Positions 1 to 7,191 of a stretch of 39,299 nt of DNA are shown here, one piece after another. Below the pieces are notes generated by a model. The model was not told where the DNA came from, made no database searches, and saw nothing but the letters and a program-made list of their open reading frames with translations. Within the stretch, counting starts at the first letter, position 1, and the number at the start of each line of letters is the position of its first letter. A program made the translations under genes and the position numbers. This DNA is from a virus, in IMG/VR virus record IMGVR_UViG_3300020172_002269, positions 1 to 39,299 of that record; one strand, 5' to 3'.

Positions 1-567
1 CGAGAACAGAACGCCGCCAAAGTATTGAGTGCTGCTCCAGCCGTTAACCGTCAGGGTGCCAGCGGCGTTGCCGCCTGCGCGGAGTTTGTAGGTGTACGCG
101 CTGGTTCCGGGGCTGGTCATGTCGTAGTTGACCGCGACCATGTATCCCGTGTTTGCGTTTGGGCAAGACACGTTGCCCGCAGCGATGGCGTCAGCAACGC
201 TATCCCTGAAGATAGCCGCCACAACATTTGCCGTCGCGACGGTGTGCGCGACAAACATAAGCGCCTGAAACCGCAGCGTCGATGCGGCAGACTGAGGCGT
301 GAAGGCCAGAGTGATAAACTGATCTCCTTCGGTGTTCTGCGGGATGGTGTTGTCGTTGACCATCAAGGTCGTGCCGGTAGCCACCGTTCCCAACTTGGTG
401 GACTTCTGTTGAAGCACCGTGCCAACGGACACCGTCGAGCGGAGCGTCCCCGTCTCCGCTGGCAAGGTGAGCGTGTTCGATCCCGCAATAGCGGGCTGCG
501 TCAGGAGGATCGTGCCGCTGGTCGAGCCGTTGAAGTTGACACCGGAGCCGGTGACTTGAGTGGTCAT
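1..567 (-). CDS. Tail fibre/appendage protein, C-terminus cut by window edge
   Basis: The reading frame starts at ATG 567 behind the ribosome site GAGGAAG and stays open to base 1, giving 189 residues with no stop. The sequence is rich in Thr, Ser, Gly and Ala, opens with MTTQVTGSGVNFNG and has short beta-rich segments (for example LTLPAETGTLRSTV) typical of phage tail fibres. The last visible residues, GGVLFS, match GGVLYS near the C-terminus of the partial tail protein at the right window edge, so probably only about ten residues are missing. It lies directly downstream of other tail genes on the same strand. Its role as a host-contact or fibre protein is inferred from composition and position. 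Confidence 0.7.
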   Translation of the reverse strand, partial: MTTQVTGSGVNFNGSTSGTILLTQPAIAGSNTLTLPAETGTLRSTVSVGTVLQQKSTKLGTVATGTTLMVNDNTIPQNTEGDQFITLAFTPQSAASTLRFQALMFVAHTVATANVVAAIFRDSVADAIAAGNVSCPNANTGYMVAVNYDMTSPGTSAYTYKLRAGGNAAGTLTVNGWSSTQYFGGVLFS

Positions 568-579
568 GGGACTTCCTCG

Positions 580-885
580 TTAGGCGGGCTTCGGAAAGTC
601 CGACTTGACCTTGTAGATGATCGCCTTCATGGCGACCTGATCCACGCCGCCCTTCCAGATGGCATCGAGTTGATCACCCACGGACGGGTACGCCTTGGCG
701 CGAAGCTCTCGGTAGGCGACCTTTGCCTCGGCTTCTTCCAGCGTGGCGATCTCCGCAGCCACGAGGGCGTCGTCAATCGCGACGGGCTTCTCGCTGGCGT
801 CGTATGCCTCGATGGGATCGTTGTAGACGATCTTCGCAACAGTCGGATGCGTGTTGCGGATAGCCTGATCGGTGTGCTTGTTCAT
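580..885 (-). CDS. Small tail-region protein (possible fibre assembly factor)
   Basis: This 101-residue protein starts at ATG 885, overlapping the upstream stop as ATGA. The C-terminal half reads YRELRAKAYPSVGDQLDAIW and then ends in VKSDFPKPA. I recall this YPS-x-GDQLDAxW pattern from many phage genes beside tail fibres, where it is usually unannotated or suggested to help fibre assembly. It is helical and charged, with no signal peptide or membrane segment. The family match is from memory of the motif and the chaperone-like role is inference from position. Confidence 0.7.
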   Translation of the reverse strand: MNKHTDQAIRNTHPTVAKIVYNDPIEAYDASEKPVAIDDALVAAEIATLEEAEAKVAYRELRAKAYPSVGDQLDAIWKGGVDQVAMKAIIYKVKSDFPKPA

Positions 886-1319
886 TTGGTACTCGCCTTG
901 ATTGAACGAAGGTCGTCTACGGTAGTGGCCGTATCCGCCAATGTCGTCACATCGCGCAGCCGCTGCTTCTCGGCTGCGATTGCCGTCGTATCTCCACCGG
1001 CTTCCAGAGCGCGCATGAACTGAACATCCAAGTCAGAAAGCAGTGGTGCGCGCTCAACACGAAGACGGTCTTTGGTGATCTCGCGGGCCTTGGGCAGATC
1101 GACAGTGAGGTCCGCCTTCCATGCGTTGCGGAAAGAACGGTCTGCGGGGATTTCCCCTTCTTCAACCCATCGAGGGTCTATTGCGTCTGCCGGAAGCGCG
1201 TCCCATGCGCGCTTTACCGCGTCGGCCTCCGTAAACCCGTCGGCTTCGCCAACGGTGTTGATGACCGGGTGAACAATAGAGACGCCGCCGTCTTGGCGGA
1301 AGTAAACGATGCGCTTCAC
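882..1319 (-). CDS. Phage tail-region protein of unknown function
   Basis: The 145-residue protein uses a GTG start whose G overlaps the stop of the upstream fibre gene (TAGTG). It begins MKRIVYFRQDGGVSIVHPV and contains VEEGEIPADRSFRNAW, a pattern I associate with small phage proteins encoded next to fibres. The C-terminal part (about residues 75-140) is predicted helical, with heptad-like Leu/Ala spacing. No catalytic motif is visible. Coupling to both neighbours indicates co-expression with the tail fibres, perhaps as a chaperone or minor tail protein. Confidence 0.7.
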   Translation of the reverse strand: MKRIVYFRQDGGVSIVHPVINTVGEADGFTEADAVKRAWDALPADAIDPRWVEEGEIPADRSFRNAWKADLTVDLPKAREITKDRLRVERAPLLSDLDVQFMRALEAGGDTTAIAAEKQRLRDVTTLADTATTVDDLRSIKASTK

Positions 1320-1801
1320 TACTGATCTCCAAAAGCGATGAAGTGTACGGTGCTGTCCTGTAGACCCTGCGTAAGCGTATTGTAGTTTCGCACATTGCAG
1401 TCCGTTGTTGTTCTGGAGTTGATAGCCCCCGGCAGATTTGCATCACCAGTATTGCTGGCAACATAATTTGCGCTCGACATCGCAACGGTGAAGTTAAAAG
1501 TCAAAATGCCTGAACCACCGTCAGTCACCGATGTGATGTTGTAGCTTCCCGACACGGTGCCGCCCGATGTGGAGTACCCCCACGCCTTCGCGGCGCTTGC
1601 GTGATACTGCTGACGACCAGACGTAACGTACTTGACCACGCTCGTTCCGGTCTCCTGTTCAGCCTGAGTCGCCGCAATGTCCGTGACGCCACCGGAGCCG
1701 ATGGTCATCTGGGTCACGCCGCCGCTCTGAAGGGCCAAGTTCCCGCTGGTGTCGGAGGTCAGAACTACGCCGCCAGCGGATGCGTTAAGAGTTGCGGTCA
1801 T
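1319..1801 (-). CDS. Tail fibre protein, short
   Basis: I place the start at ATG 1801, which overlaps the upstream stop as ATGA; a longer start at 1813 is possible but less likely. The product is 160 residues. The N-terminal third is Gly/Ser/Thr-rich (GGVVLTSDTSGNLALQSGG), a pattern seen in trimeric fibre shafts. The C-terminal part (about 75-160) is a compact beta-rich domain ending in VHFIAFGDQ. It directly follows the 455-residue fibre and may be a fibre tip or side fibre. Receptor binding is inference only. Confidence 0.7.
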   Translation of the reverse strand: MTATLNASAGGVVLTSDTSGNLALQSGGVTQMTIGSGGVTDIAATQAEQETGTSVVKYVTSGRQQYHASAAKAWGYSTSGGTVSGSYNITSVTDGGSGILTFNFTVAMSSANYVASNTGDANLPGAINSRTTTDCNVRNYNTLTQGLQDSTVHFIAFGDQ

Positions 1802-3165
1802 ACGACACCCCAAGTGCTTCCGGCGGAAACGGTAACGGTGATGCCGCCATTGACTGTCACCGGACCAGCCGACAGGGCGTTGTATCCCGTGGCGATGGTG
1901 TAGTCGGCGGCGACGGTCTGGCTATTGATGAACATGGCGTTCGACGCCGTCACAGACGCGCCCGTGACGACACCAGAGGCCGTGAGGTTCGTGGCCAGTG
2001 CCGTGCCCGTGAGCGTGGGCGAGCCTGCAAACACCAGAGCGCCCGTGCCGGTCTCGTCAGTGACGGCGGCGGCAAGGTTGGCGCTCGATGGTGTTCCCAG
2101 CCATGTTGCGATGCCCGTGCCGAAGCTCGTGATGCCCGTGCCGCCATTCGCTACCGCGAGGGTGCCTGCTAGGGTCACTGCCCCAGTGGTCACGCCAGCC
2201 GGGGTGAGGCCGGTCGTTCCAGCGGACCACGAGGTCACGCCGCCCGTCGAGGCCGCCCAAGCGGGGACGCCAGCCGCCAAGGTAAGCACATAGCCGTTGG
2301 AGCTAGCCGGGAGTTTCGCCAGGGTGCTGGTCGTGTCGGCGTAGACAATGTCGCCTACAGCATACGAGGCGTACCCCGTGCCGCCATTGGCCGCGATGAG
2401 CGTACCGGCGAGGGTGATGGCTCCGGTCGTGACGCCTGACGGCGTGAGGCCGGTCGTACCTGCGGAAAAGCTCGTCACGCCGCCTGTGCTGGTCGCCCAT
2501 GTCGGGACGCCGCCCGCGACGGTCAGCACTTGACCTGTCGAGCCGATAGTCAACTTGGACACCGTATTAAGCGCACTGGCGTAGAGCGTGTCGCCGGTTG
2601 CATACGTTGACTGCGCCGTGCCGCCATTCGCTGCGGGCAACGTACCCGTCACGCCCGTCGTCAAGGGTAAGCCGGTCGCGTTGGTCAGGACGCTCCCGGC
2701 GGCGACAGTGCCCAATACGGGCGTCACCAGCGTAGGAGATGCTGCAAAGACAAGCGCACCCGTGCCAGTTTCGTCGGTGACGGCGGCGGCGAGGTTGGCG
2801 CTGGACGGCGTTGCCAAAAAGGTCGCAACGCCTGTTCCCAGACCACTGATACCAGTCGAGACTGGCAGGCCAGTGGCGTTGGTCAGAACGCCAGACGCAG
2901 GCGTACCCAGAGCGGGTGTCACCAGCGTCGGGCTGGTGGACAGCACCGTGTTGCCGCTGCCGGTGCTGGTCGTTACGCCCGTGCCGCCATGCGCCACCGG
3001 CAGCGTGCCGGTAATGTTGGCCGCAGGCATGGCCGTCTGGGCAAGCGTCGTGATCTGAGCAGTGGTCGCCTTAACCGTTGTGCCGCCCTGGACGATTGGC
3101 AGCGCCTCCGTGCCATCAAGCGCAACAGCCGACGTAAGATCCGTAATCTTGATGCCGTGGCTCAT
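1798..3165 (-). CDS. Tail fibre protein with repeated GGTG modules
   Basis: The 455-residue protein opens with MSHGIKITDLTSAVALDGTE, the usual start of many phage fibres whose N-terminus attaches to the virion. Most of it is built from repeated beta-rich modules around GGTG (AHGGTGVTT, ANGGTAQST, ANGGTGYAS, ANGGTGITS). Two near-identical copies of TPSSANLAAAVTDETGTGAL are present, as is a duplicated GTTGLTP-GVTTGA block. These suggest a long trimeric beta shaft with internal duplication. Ribosome site AGGAAG lies just upstream. It likely forms an appendage that contacts the host surface. Confidence 0.85.
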   Translation of the reverse strand: MSHGIKITDLTSAVALDGTEALPIVQGGTTVKATTAQITTLAQTAMPAANITGTLPVAHGGTGVTTSTGSGNTVLSTSPTLVTPALGTPASGVLTNATGLPVSTGISGLGTGVATFLATPSSANLAAAVTDETGTGALVFAASPTLVTPVLGTVAAGSVLTNATGLPLTTGVTGTLPAANGGTAQSTYATGDTLYASALNTVSKLTIGSTGQVLTVAGGVPTWATSTGGVTSFSAGTTGLTPSGVTTGAITLAGTLIAANGGTGYASYAVGDIVYADTTSTLAKLPASSNGYVLTLAAGVPAWAASTGGVTSWSAGTTGLTPAGVTTGAVTLAGTLAVANGGTGITSFGTGIATWLGTPSSANLAAAVTDETGTGALVFAGSPTLTGTALATNLTASGVVTGASVTASNAMFINSQTVAADYTIATGYNALSAGPVTVNGGITVTVSAGSTWGVV

Positions 3166-3175
3166 CTGCCGCTTC

Positions 3176-3364
3176 CTAGCTCGCGGTCCACGTCGCCGCG
3201 CTATTACTCTGCGACGACCATGTCGTGACTGTGAAATCCACGATCAAAGCCAGGTCGTCTTCAGTGTGCAGCACGAGGTCGCTTTCCGTCGTCAAAGAGA
3301 ACGCCGTGGGCGGCAGGGAATCCCATCCGCCAGTTGAGGTAAGCGGAGTCCACGTCGTTGGCAT
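3176..3364 (-). CDS. Small tail-fibre-associated protein
   Basis: This 62-residue protein starts at ATG 3364, overlapping the adaptor gene stop as TGATG. It is Thr/Trp-rich (MPTTWTPLTSTGGWDSLPP and a C-terminus with two Trp) and has no charged core, signal peptide or helix-rich segment. Tight spacing on both sides supports translation. It sits between the head-tail adaptor and the main fibre, so a minor tail or fibre-attachment role is plausible. I do not recognise a family. Confidence 0.65.
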   Translation of the reverse strand: MPTTWTPLTSTGGWDSLPPTAFSLTTESDLVLHTEDDLALIVDFTVTTWSSQSNSAATWTAS

Positions 3365-3984
3365 CAGAACGCACGCCGACGTGCCGTAAGCTGAATTGTC
3401 GAGCGCATGGCGCGCTCGCTCTCAAGATTCATCGCGTCCATCACCTGCTGACGCGCCGCCGCCCAAAGCTGCACACGGTCGTCGTCCTTGAGGTATGGAG
3501 CCGCCTCAAGCAGCGCGCTGTACAAGTAAAGGTCGGGCGACTTGGTCAGCAGCCAGTTGGTCGTGTTGCTGTCGGACAGCGCGGGAATCTTGGCGTAGTA
3601 AACCATCCGCAAATCAAGGTCGCTGCCAGGTGCAGGGATGATTTCGAAAGCGCCGTCGATCACCGTGTAATAGTAGGTCGTGGAGGCCGTCCGGTTTTGG
3701 GCCTTCAGCACCTTGGCTTCCTGCGGCCCGATATAATCCATTGGCGGCTGCGCCGAAGCTGCGTCCAGTTCCAAAGAATAGTGCTGCAGGAAATCAGTCG
3801 GCAGCGACACATACTCGTCGTCAGAAGTCGTCTGCACCCTCGTCAGCATATCGCGCGTGCGAAGCTCGCGATTGAACTTGGATTCCGCCAATGTCACGAA
3901 GGACGGCAGCACGGCAGTCAAATCCGCGCGATTGAGATAATCTGCAACTGTCGATTTGATCTCGGAGTACGTGCTAAGAGCCAT
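3364..3984 (-). CDS. Head-tail adaptor protein (SU10-like adaptor)
   Basis: The 206-residue protein begins MALSTYSEIKSTVADYLNR, continues with LPSFVTLAESKFNRELR, and has the C-terminal helix segment YLYSALLEAAPYLKDDDRV. These match, from memory, adaptor proteins that sit under the portal ring in podoviruses with an SU10-type capsid. The start lies inside the end of the upstream glycosyltransferase-like gene (11-base overlap). The protein would form a ring joining the portal to the tail tube. The SU10-like major capsid gene nearby supports the call. Confidence 0.8.
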   Translation of the reverse strand: MALSTYSEIKSTVADYLNRADLTAVLPSFVTLAESKFNRELRTRDMLTRVQTTSDDEYVSLPTDFLQHYSLELDAASAQPPMDYIGPQEAKVLKAQNRTASTTYYYTVIDGAFEIIPAPGSDLDLRMVYYAKIPALSDSNTTNWLLTKSPDLYLYSALLEAAPYLKDDDRVQLWAAARQQVMDAMNLESERAMRSTIQLTARRRAF

Positions 3985-4600
3985 CGTTTATCTCCGCGTG
4001 TTCCAGCACGTATTCAAAACTGCCGATGTGGCGGACTTCCTTTGAAATATCGTGGTCGATGTGAGTCGGATGCCCAACCTTTGCTGCGTGCAGGCACATT
4101 GAAACATCTTCACCAAGGAACATGGCGTTCTTGGTCGAGTAGCCAATGTGAAACCACGGGTCAGCTAAATCTTTGAACACTTGCGCCGAAGTCAGCATCA
4201 AGCCCATGCCGGCTGCTGTAACTTGCTCAAGACCTGTCGAACCCTTGCGGGTCGGCACTCGCACCCAACCATCGTCAGTCATATTTTGCGCCGTTGTCTT
4301 AGCCGGCAGAACGCGCGTGGCGTAGTTCGCCGCCACGATCGTCTTGCCACGCTCCAGCAGCCGCTGCAGCGCGTTCTTCGGGAACCGCATGTCGGAGTCG
4401 ATCCAGAGGATGTCCGTGGCACCCTGGGCAATCGCCTCCTTGGCCAGATTGACACGCTGGTCCGCGATTAACGTGCCGGAGCTATGATACAGCCCGATGT
4501 TCATGCCTGTTACGGCATGGAAACCGACCATGTTCGCCAGATCAAAGGAAAAACCGGCGCACACCTGGTCGCGGCACGGCACGCAGATGGCGACCCTCAC
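3974..4600 (-). CDS. Glycosyltransferase-like (GT-A fold) protein
   Basis: The 208-residue protein opens with a beta strand, MRVAICVPCRD. At residues 64-72 it has ILWIDSDMR, whose D68-x-D70 is the metal/nucleotide-sugar DxD motif of GT-A glycosyltransferases. A later LGEDVSMCLHAAKVG segment resembles the acceptor-side acidic motif (ED) of the same fold. There is no signal peptide or membrane segment, so it is cytoplasmic. It overlaps its neighbours by 4 and 11 bases inside the head-tail operon. It may glycosylate a virion protein or a host surface component; the substrate cannot be read from the sequence. Confidence 0.7.
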   Translation of the reverse strand: MRVAICVPCRDQVCAGFSFDLANMVGFHAVTGMNIGLYHSSGTLIADQRVNLAKEAIAQGATDILWIDSDMRFPKNALQRLLERGKTIVAANYATRVLPAKTTAQNMTDDGWVRVPTRKGSTGLEQVTAAGMGLMLTSAQVFKDLADPWFHIGYSTKNAMFLGEDVSMCLHAAKVGHPTHIDHDISKEVRHIGSFEYVLEHAEINDGS

Positions 4601-4899
4601 AGGTGGCCCTCATGCGTGCGGAAATACTTGTTGTCGGGGTCGTTCAGCCACCGCTTGAACGCTTTGGAGTCGTCAAGAATGCCTTTTGCCTTGAGATCGT
4701 GGAAGATCGTCAAGGGCAAAGAGGCAACCTTGGCCCACTCGCCAAACCGCTTGCCGGCCTCATTGGCCTGCCGGCGGTTGAAGTCCAGCAGCGTGTCCAC
4801 CGATTGCTCGGCAACGTAATGCGCCACGCCATCGCTCTCATCGTGATAAAGAACGTGGCTGATGCCGGTGTTAGGATCGTGATCGATGACTTTGCGCAT
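4597..4899 (-). CDS. Small virion-region protein of unknown function
   Basis: The protein is 100 residues: MRKVIDHDPNTGISHVLYHD, then a charged helical middle (QANEAGKRFGEWAKVASLP) and a C-terminus with LNDPDNKYFRTHEGHL. I recall small genes of this type just after the major capsid gene in podoviruses, with no known function. Its stop overlaps the next start as ATGA. A strong hairpin lies between it and the capsid gene, so it is probably expressed less than the capsid. Confidence 0.7.
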   Translation of the reverse strand: MRKVIDHDPNTGISHVLYHDESDGVAHYVAEQSVDTLLDFNRRQANEAGKRFGEWAKVASLPLTIFHDLKAKGILDDSKAFKRWLNDPDNKYFRTHEGHL

Positions 4900-4907
4900 A
4901 TAAAGTT

Positions 4908-4929
4908 GGGGAGGTCCAAAGACCTCCCC
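4908..4929 (-). terminator. Hairpin after the capsid gene, probable partial terminator
   Basis: A perfect 9-bp stem (GGGGAGGTC / GACCTCCCC) with a 4-base loop lies between the capsid stop and the next gene. On the minus-strand transcript it is followed by AACUUUAUA rather than a U-run. It could be a weak terminator or a 3' stabiliser that keeps capsid mRNA above the level of downstream tail genes. Confidence 0.6.
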
Positions 4930-4943
4930 ACCCCTAGCTAGAG

Positions 4944-5933
4944 TTAAGACGTAGAAAGATCGCGGATCACGGCCATCGCCTTCTGCTGGCGAACCTTGAG
5001 GCCGAATTCAACGATCAGCATGCGCCGCTCGCTGTCGCCGGTCTTGCTCATCACTTCCGTGCGGAAGTTGCGGAGGTAGCCGACCGACGCGAAGTCGGGA
5101 TCGACCAGGTAGCCGTTTCCTTCCGGCTGGAAGCGGTTGGCGACCACGGCGATCTCACCGAAGTCGCTGATGAACACGTCAGCCGCGCCGACGATGTCCG
5201 CCTGCTTGCCCGGAGCGATGTCGCGATACGGAGTCGCGATGCCGCTGAAGGTCGAGAAGACCGTCTTGTTGAACGGGCCGACCATCAGCATCTTGAGCTT
5301 GCCGCCCTGCGTCCACACGTCCTTCGCAGCAGCCTTCAGAAGCGTGCTGGTGAAGGCACGCGCCGTGCCGGCAACGGCGGCAGTGGTAGGGTAGCCTGAC
5401 AGGTTGGCACCGCCGCTCGACATCACCGGGGCCGCCGCAGTCGTGCCAGCGCCCTTATAGCTGTTGGTGATGATCCAGCCGCCGAGACCAGCCGTCGTGC
5501 GGGCAGTCGTAGTCGCGCCCGCAAAGGCCACCTGATTCGACGTAAGCACCGCCTCCATGTCGCGCTTGAGTTCGGAAGCGGCCTTGGCGAGTTCGTAGGC
5601 CAGGTAGCTCCGCATGCCGGCCTTATCAACCGCCTCCAGCGTGCCAGACACCTCGACCACCTTGCGGCTGATCTGAGTGTAGTTGCCGACGCGGTCGGTC
5701 GCTGCGCGAGCGTCTGCGCTAGTGATCTGGTCGCCTTCCAGAACGGCGTTCGTCGTGACAGCCGAAGCCAGCACGTCGGTCTGCCACTCAAAGTACGTGT
5801 TCTTCACGTTCTCGCGGCCAATGTTCGACATAAGCGGAACATCGACGGGAGAGATGTTGTAGATGACGTTGGCCAAGTCCTCGCGGACGTTGGTCGCGTC
5901 GTAACGAGTAATCTCGTTGGTGCTGATAGCCAC
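4944..5933 (-). CDS. Major capsid protein, SU10-like (DUF5309 type)
   Basis: The 329-residue protein begins MAISTNEITRYDATNVREDL and continues through SPVDVPLMSNIGRENVKNT, a pattern I recognise from SU10-like HK97-fold capsid proteins. The C-terminal region contains GDSERRMLIVEFGLKVRQQ, also typical. It starts at GTG 5933, eight bases after a strong AAGGAG ribosome site. It follows the scaffold gene and precedes a hairpin, the usual arrangement for the most abundant virion protein. It builds the icosahedral shell. Confidence 0.88.
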   Translation of the reverse strand: MAISTNEITRYDATNVREDLANVIYNISPVDVPLMSNIGRENVKNTYFEWQTDVLASAVTTNAVLEGDQITSADARAATDRVGNYTQISRKVVEVSGTLEAVDKAGMRSYLAYELAKAASELKRDMEAVLTSNQVAFAGATTTARTTAGLGGWIITNSYKGAGTTAAAPVMSSGGANLSGYPTTAAVAGTARAFTSTLLKAAAKDVWTQGGKLKMLMVGPFNKTVFSTFSGIATPYRDIAPGKQADIVGAADVFISDFGEIAVVANRFQPEGNGYLVDPDFASVGYLRNFRTEVMSKTGDSERRMLIVEFGLKVRQQKAMAVIRDLSTS

Positions 5934-5944
5934 TGTATTGCTCC

Positions 5945-6934
5945 TTAAAGCATGCGTTCGAAGATGGACGCGGCATCGCTGACGCGCCCGGTTTGGGCGA
6001 GACGCTGTTTCGCTTTGGAGATGTCGGACGAAGTACGTGGCGCTGAGTTCGCAGAACCTGCCGGCGCGGTCTTGGGGCCTTTGGTGACGACGGGGCGAGG
6101 AACCTTCGCTACCATCTCGTCATACCGCATGGCCTTGTACATCACCGCGATTGCGCGGGGGTCGTATGCCTGAGCCAACTCTTCTTGCGAGTATCCGACT
6201 TTCTTGCCGTACTCTAAGAGCTTGCTCCGATCCGTTTCCCAGCGCTTGGCATCCTTCCAATCGGGGACCAGTTCCGGCAGCTTCTGCCGCCCCTGCTCCA
6301 CGATCTGCTGAAGTTGCTTCTGCTGCTCTGCTGTCTGAAGGGCCTGGAGACGCTGCATTTCAACTTGCGATGCCGCGAGCTTGTCCTGCCGGTCTCGCCA
6401 GATGTCCTTCTGACGAACGTACTCTAATGGGTCGCTGTCATACAGATTCTGCCAATTCGGTTCCCGCTCCTGGGCCTGCTGCCACTGTTGCGAGAGTGCC
6501 GTCAAAAGCTGCTGGTACTGCGCCCTTTCCTGCATCACCGCCGTGGCGTGTGCCTCCAGAGCCTTACGGTCCTCGGACAACGCCATGGTTTTACGCGAGT
6601 AGTCCTGCTGACGCTGGTAGCCCTTAGCCACCTCCTCGACCGGCAGCTGCTCGGCCTTGCCATCGATAACGACGGTGACCAGCTTCTGCTCGGGTTCGGT
6701 AGGCTCCTCGGCCTCCTCGCCTTCAGGTGCCGCTTCTTCGGAGGACTCCGCTTCTTCAGCGGTCGTCTCACCCTCCTCTGTCGCAGCCAACGGCTCTGCC
6801 GGTTCTTCGGCAGGCTTTGACGCTGCTTGTGCTGTCGTGGAAGTCTCGGTGTCGGGGAGTTCCCCGGCGAGAATGCCCTCGATAGCTTGGGCCGCGCCTG
6901 GAATTCCGGTCGCTTGATTAGCGGTGTCGGACAT
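5945..6934 (-). CDS. Capsid scaffolding protein
   Basis: This 329-residue protein has a very acidic, low-complexity N-terminal third (Glu/Ala/Pro-rich, about residues 30-82). It is followed by a folded segment with VTVVIDGKAEQLPVEE, then a long Gln-rich coiled-coil region (about 115-220), and ends in a basic helix. Such a helical protein encoded just before the capsid gene is the usual scaffold. It would direct procapsid assembly and then leave or be degraded. It starts at ATG 6934 behind GAGGTA. No protease domain is visible within it. Confidence 0.8.
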   Translation of the reverse strand: MSDTANQATGIPGAAQAIEGILAGELPDTETSTTAQAASKPAEEPAEPLAATEEGETTAEEAESSEEAAPEGEEAEEPTEPEQKLVTVVIDGKAEQLPVEEVAKGYQRQQDYSRKTMALSEDRKALEAHATAVMQERAQYQQLLTALSQQWQQAQEREPNWQNLYDSDPLEYVRQKDIWRDRQDKLAASQVEMQRLQALQTAEQQKQLQQIVEQGRQKLPELVPDWKDAKRWETDRSKLLEYGKKVGYSQEELAQAYDPRAIAVMYKAMRYDEMVAKVPRPVVTKGPKTAPAGSANSAPRTSSDISKAKQRLAQTGRVSDAASIFERML

Positions 6935-6945
6935 TTAGATATACC

Positions 6946-7191
6946 TCAAATGTTGTCGCTTCTCAAGCGACGGTTGAACGCGCTGATACGCGAGTCGTTT
7001 GCGATGTAGGTGATTTCGGCTTTCAGGTCGGTAACCGCTTTCAGCATCCGGTGCGCTTCCTCGCGGTCGCTGACCGATTGCGATTTCCGCCATGCCTCCA
7101 CGTATTTATCGTCCAGCACGGCAAAGAGCCGGATCAGCACCTCGGAGCCGTCGAGGGCTTTCACCTGCTCCTTGAATTCGCGATCATCCAT
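6946..7191 (-). CDS. Small helical protein between portal and scaffold
   Basis: The protein is 81 residues, charged and mainly helical (MDDREFKEQVKALDGSEVLI). Its start overlaps the last eight bases of the portal gene, indicating translational coupling. There is no signal peptide or membrane segment. Small unassigned genes at this position are common in podoviruses with P22- or SU10-type heads. I do not recognise a function. Confidence 0.65.
   Translation of the reverse strand: MDDREFKEQVKALDGSEVLIRLFAVLDDKYVEAWRKSQSVSDREEAHRMLKAVTDLKAEITYIANDSRISAFNRRLRSDNI

Noticed and set aside
1798-3165. Diversity-generating retroelement acting on tail fibres
   Set aside because: No reverse transcriptase and no template/variable repeat pair with adenine-specific differences was seen; the repeats are internal fibre duplications.
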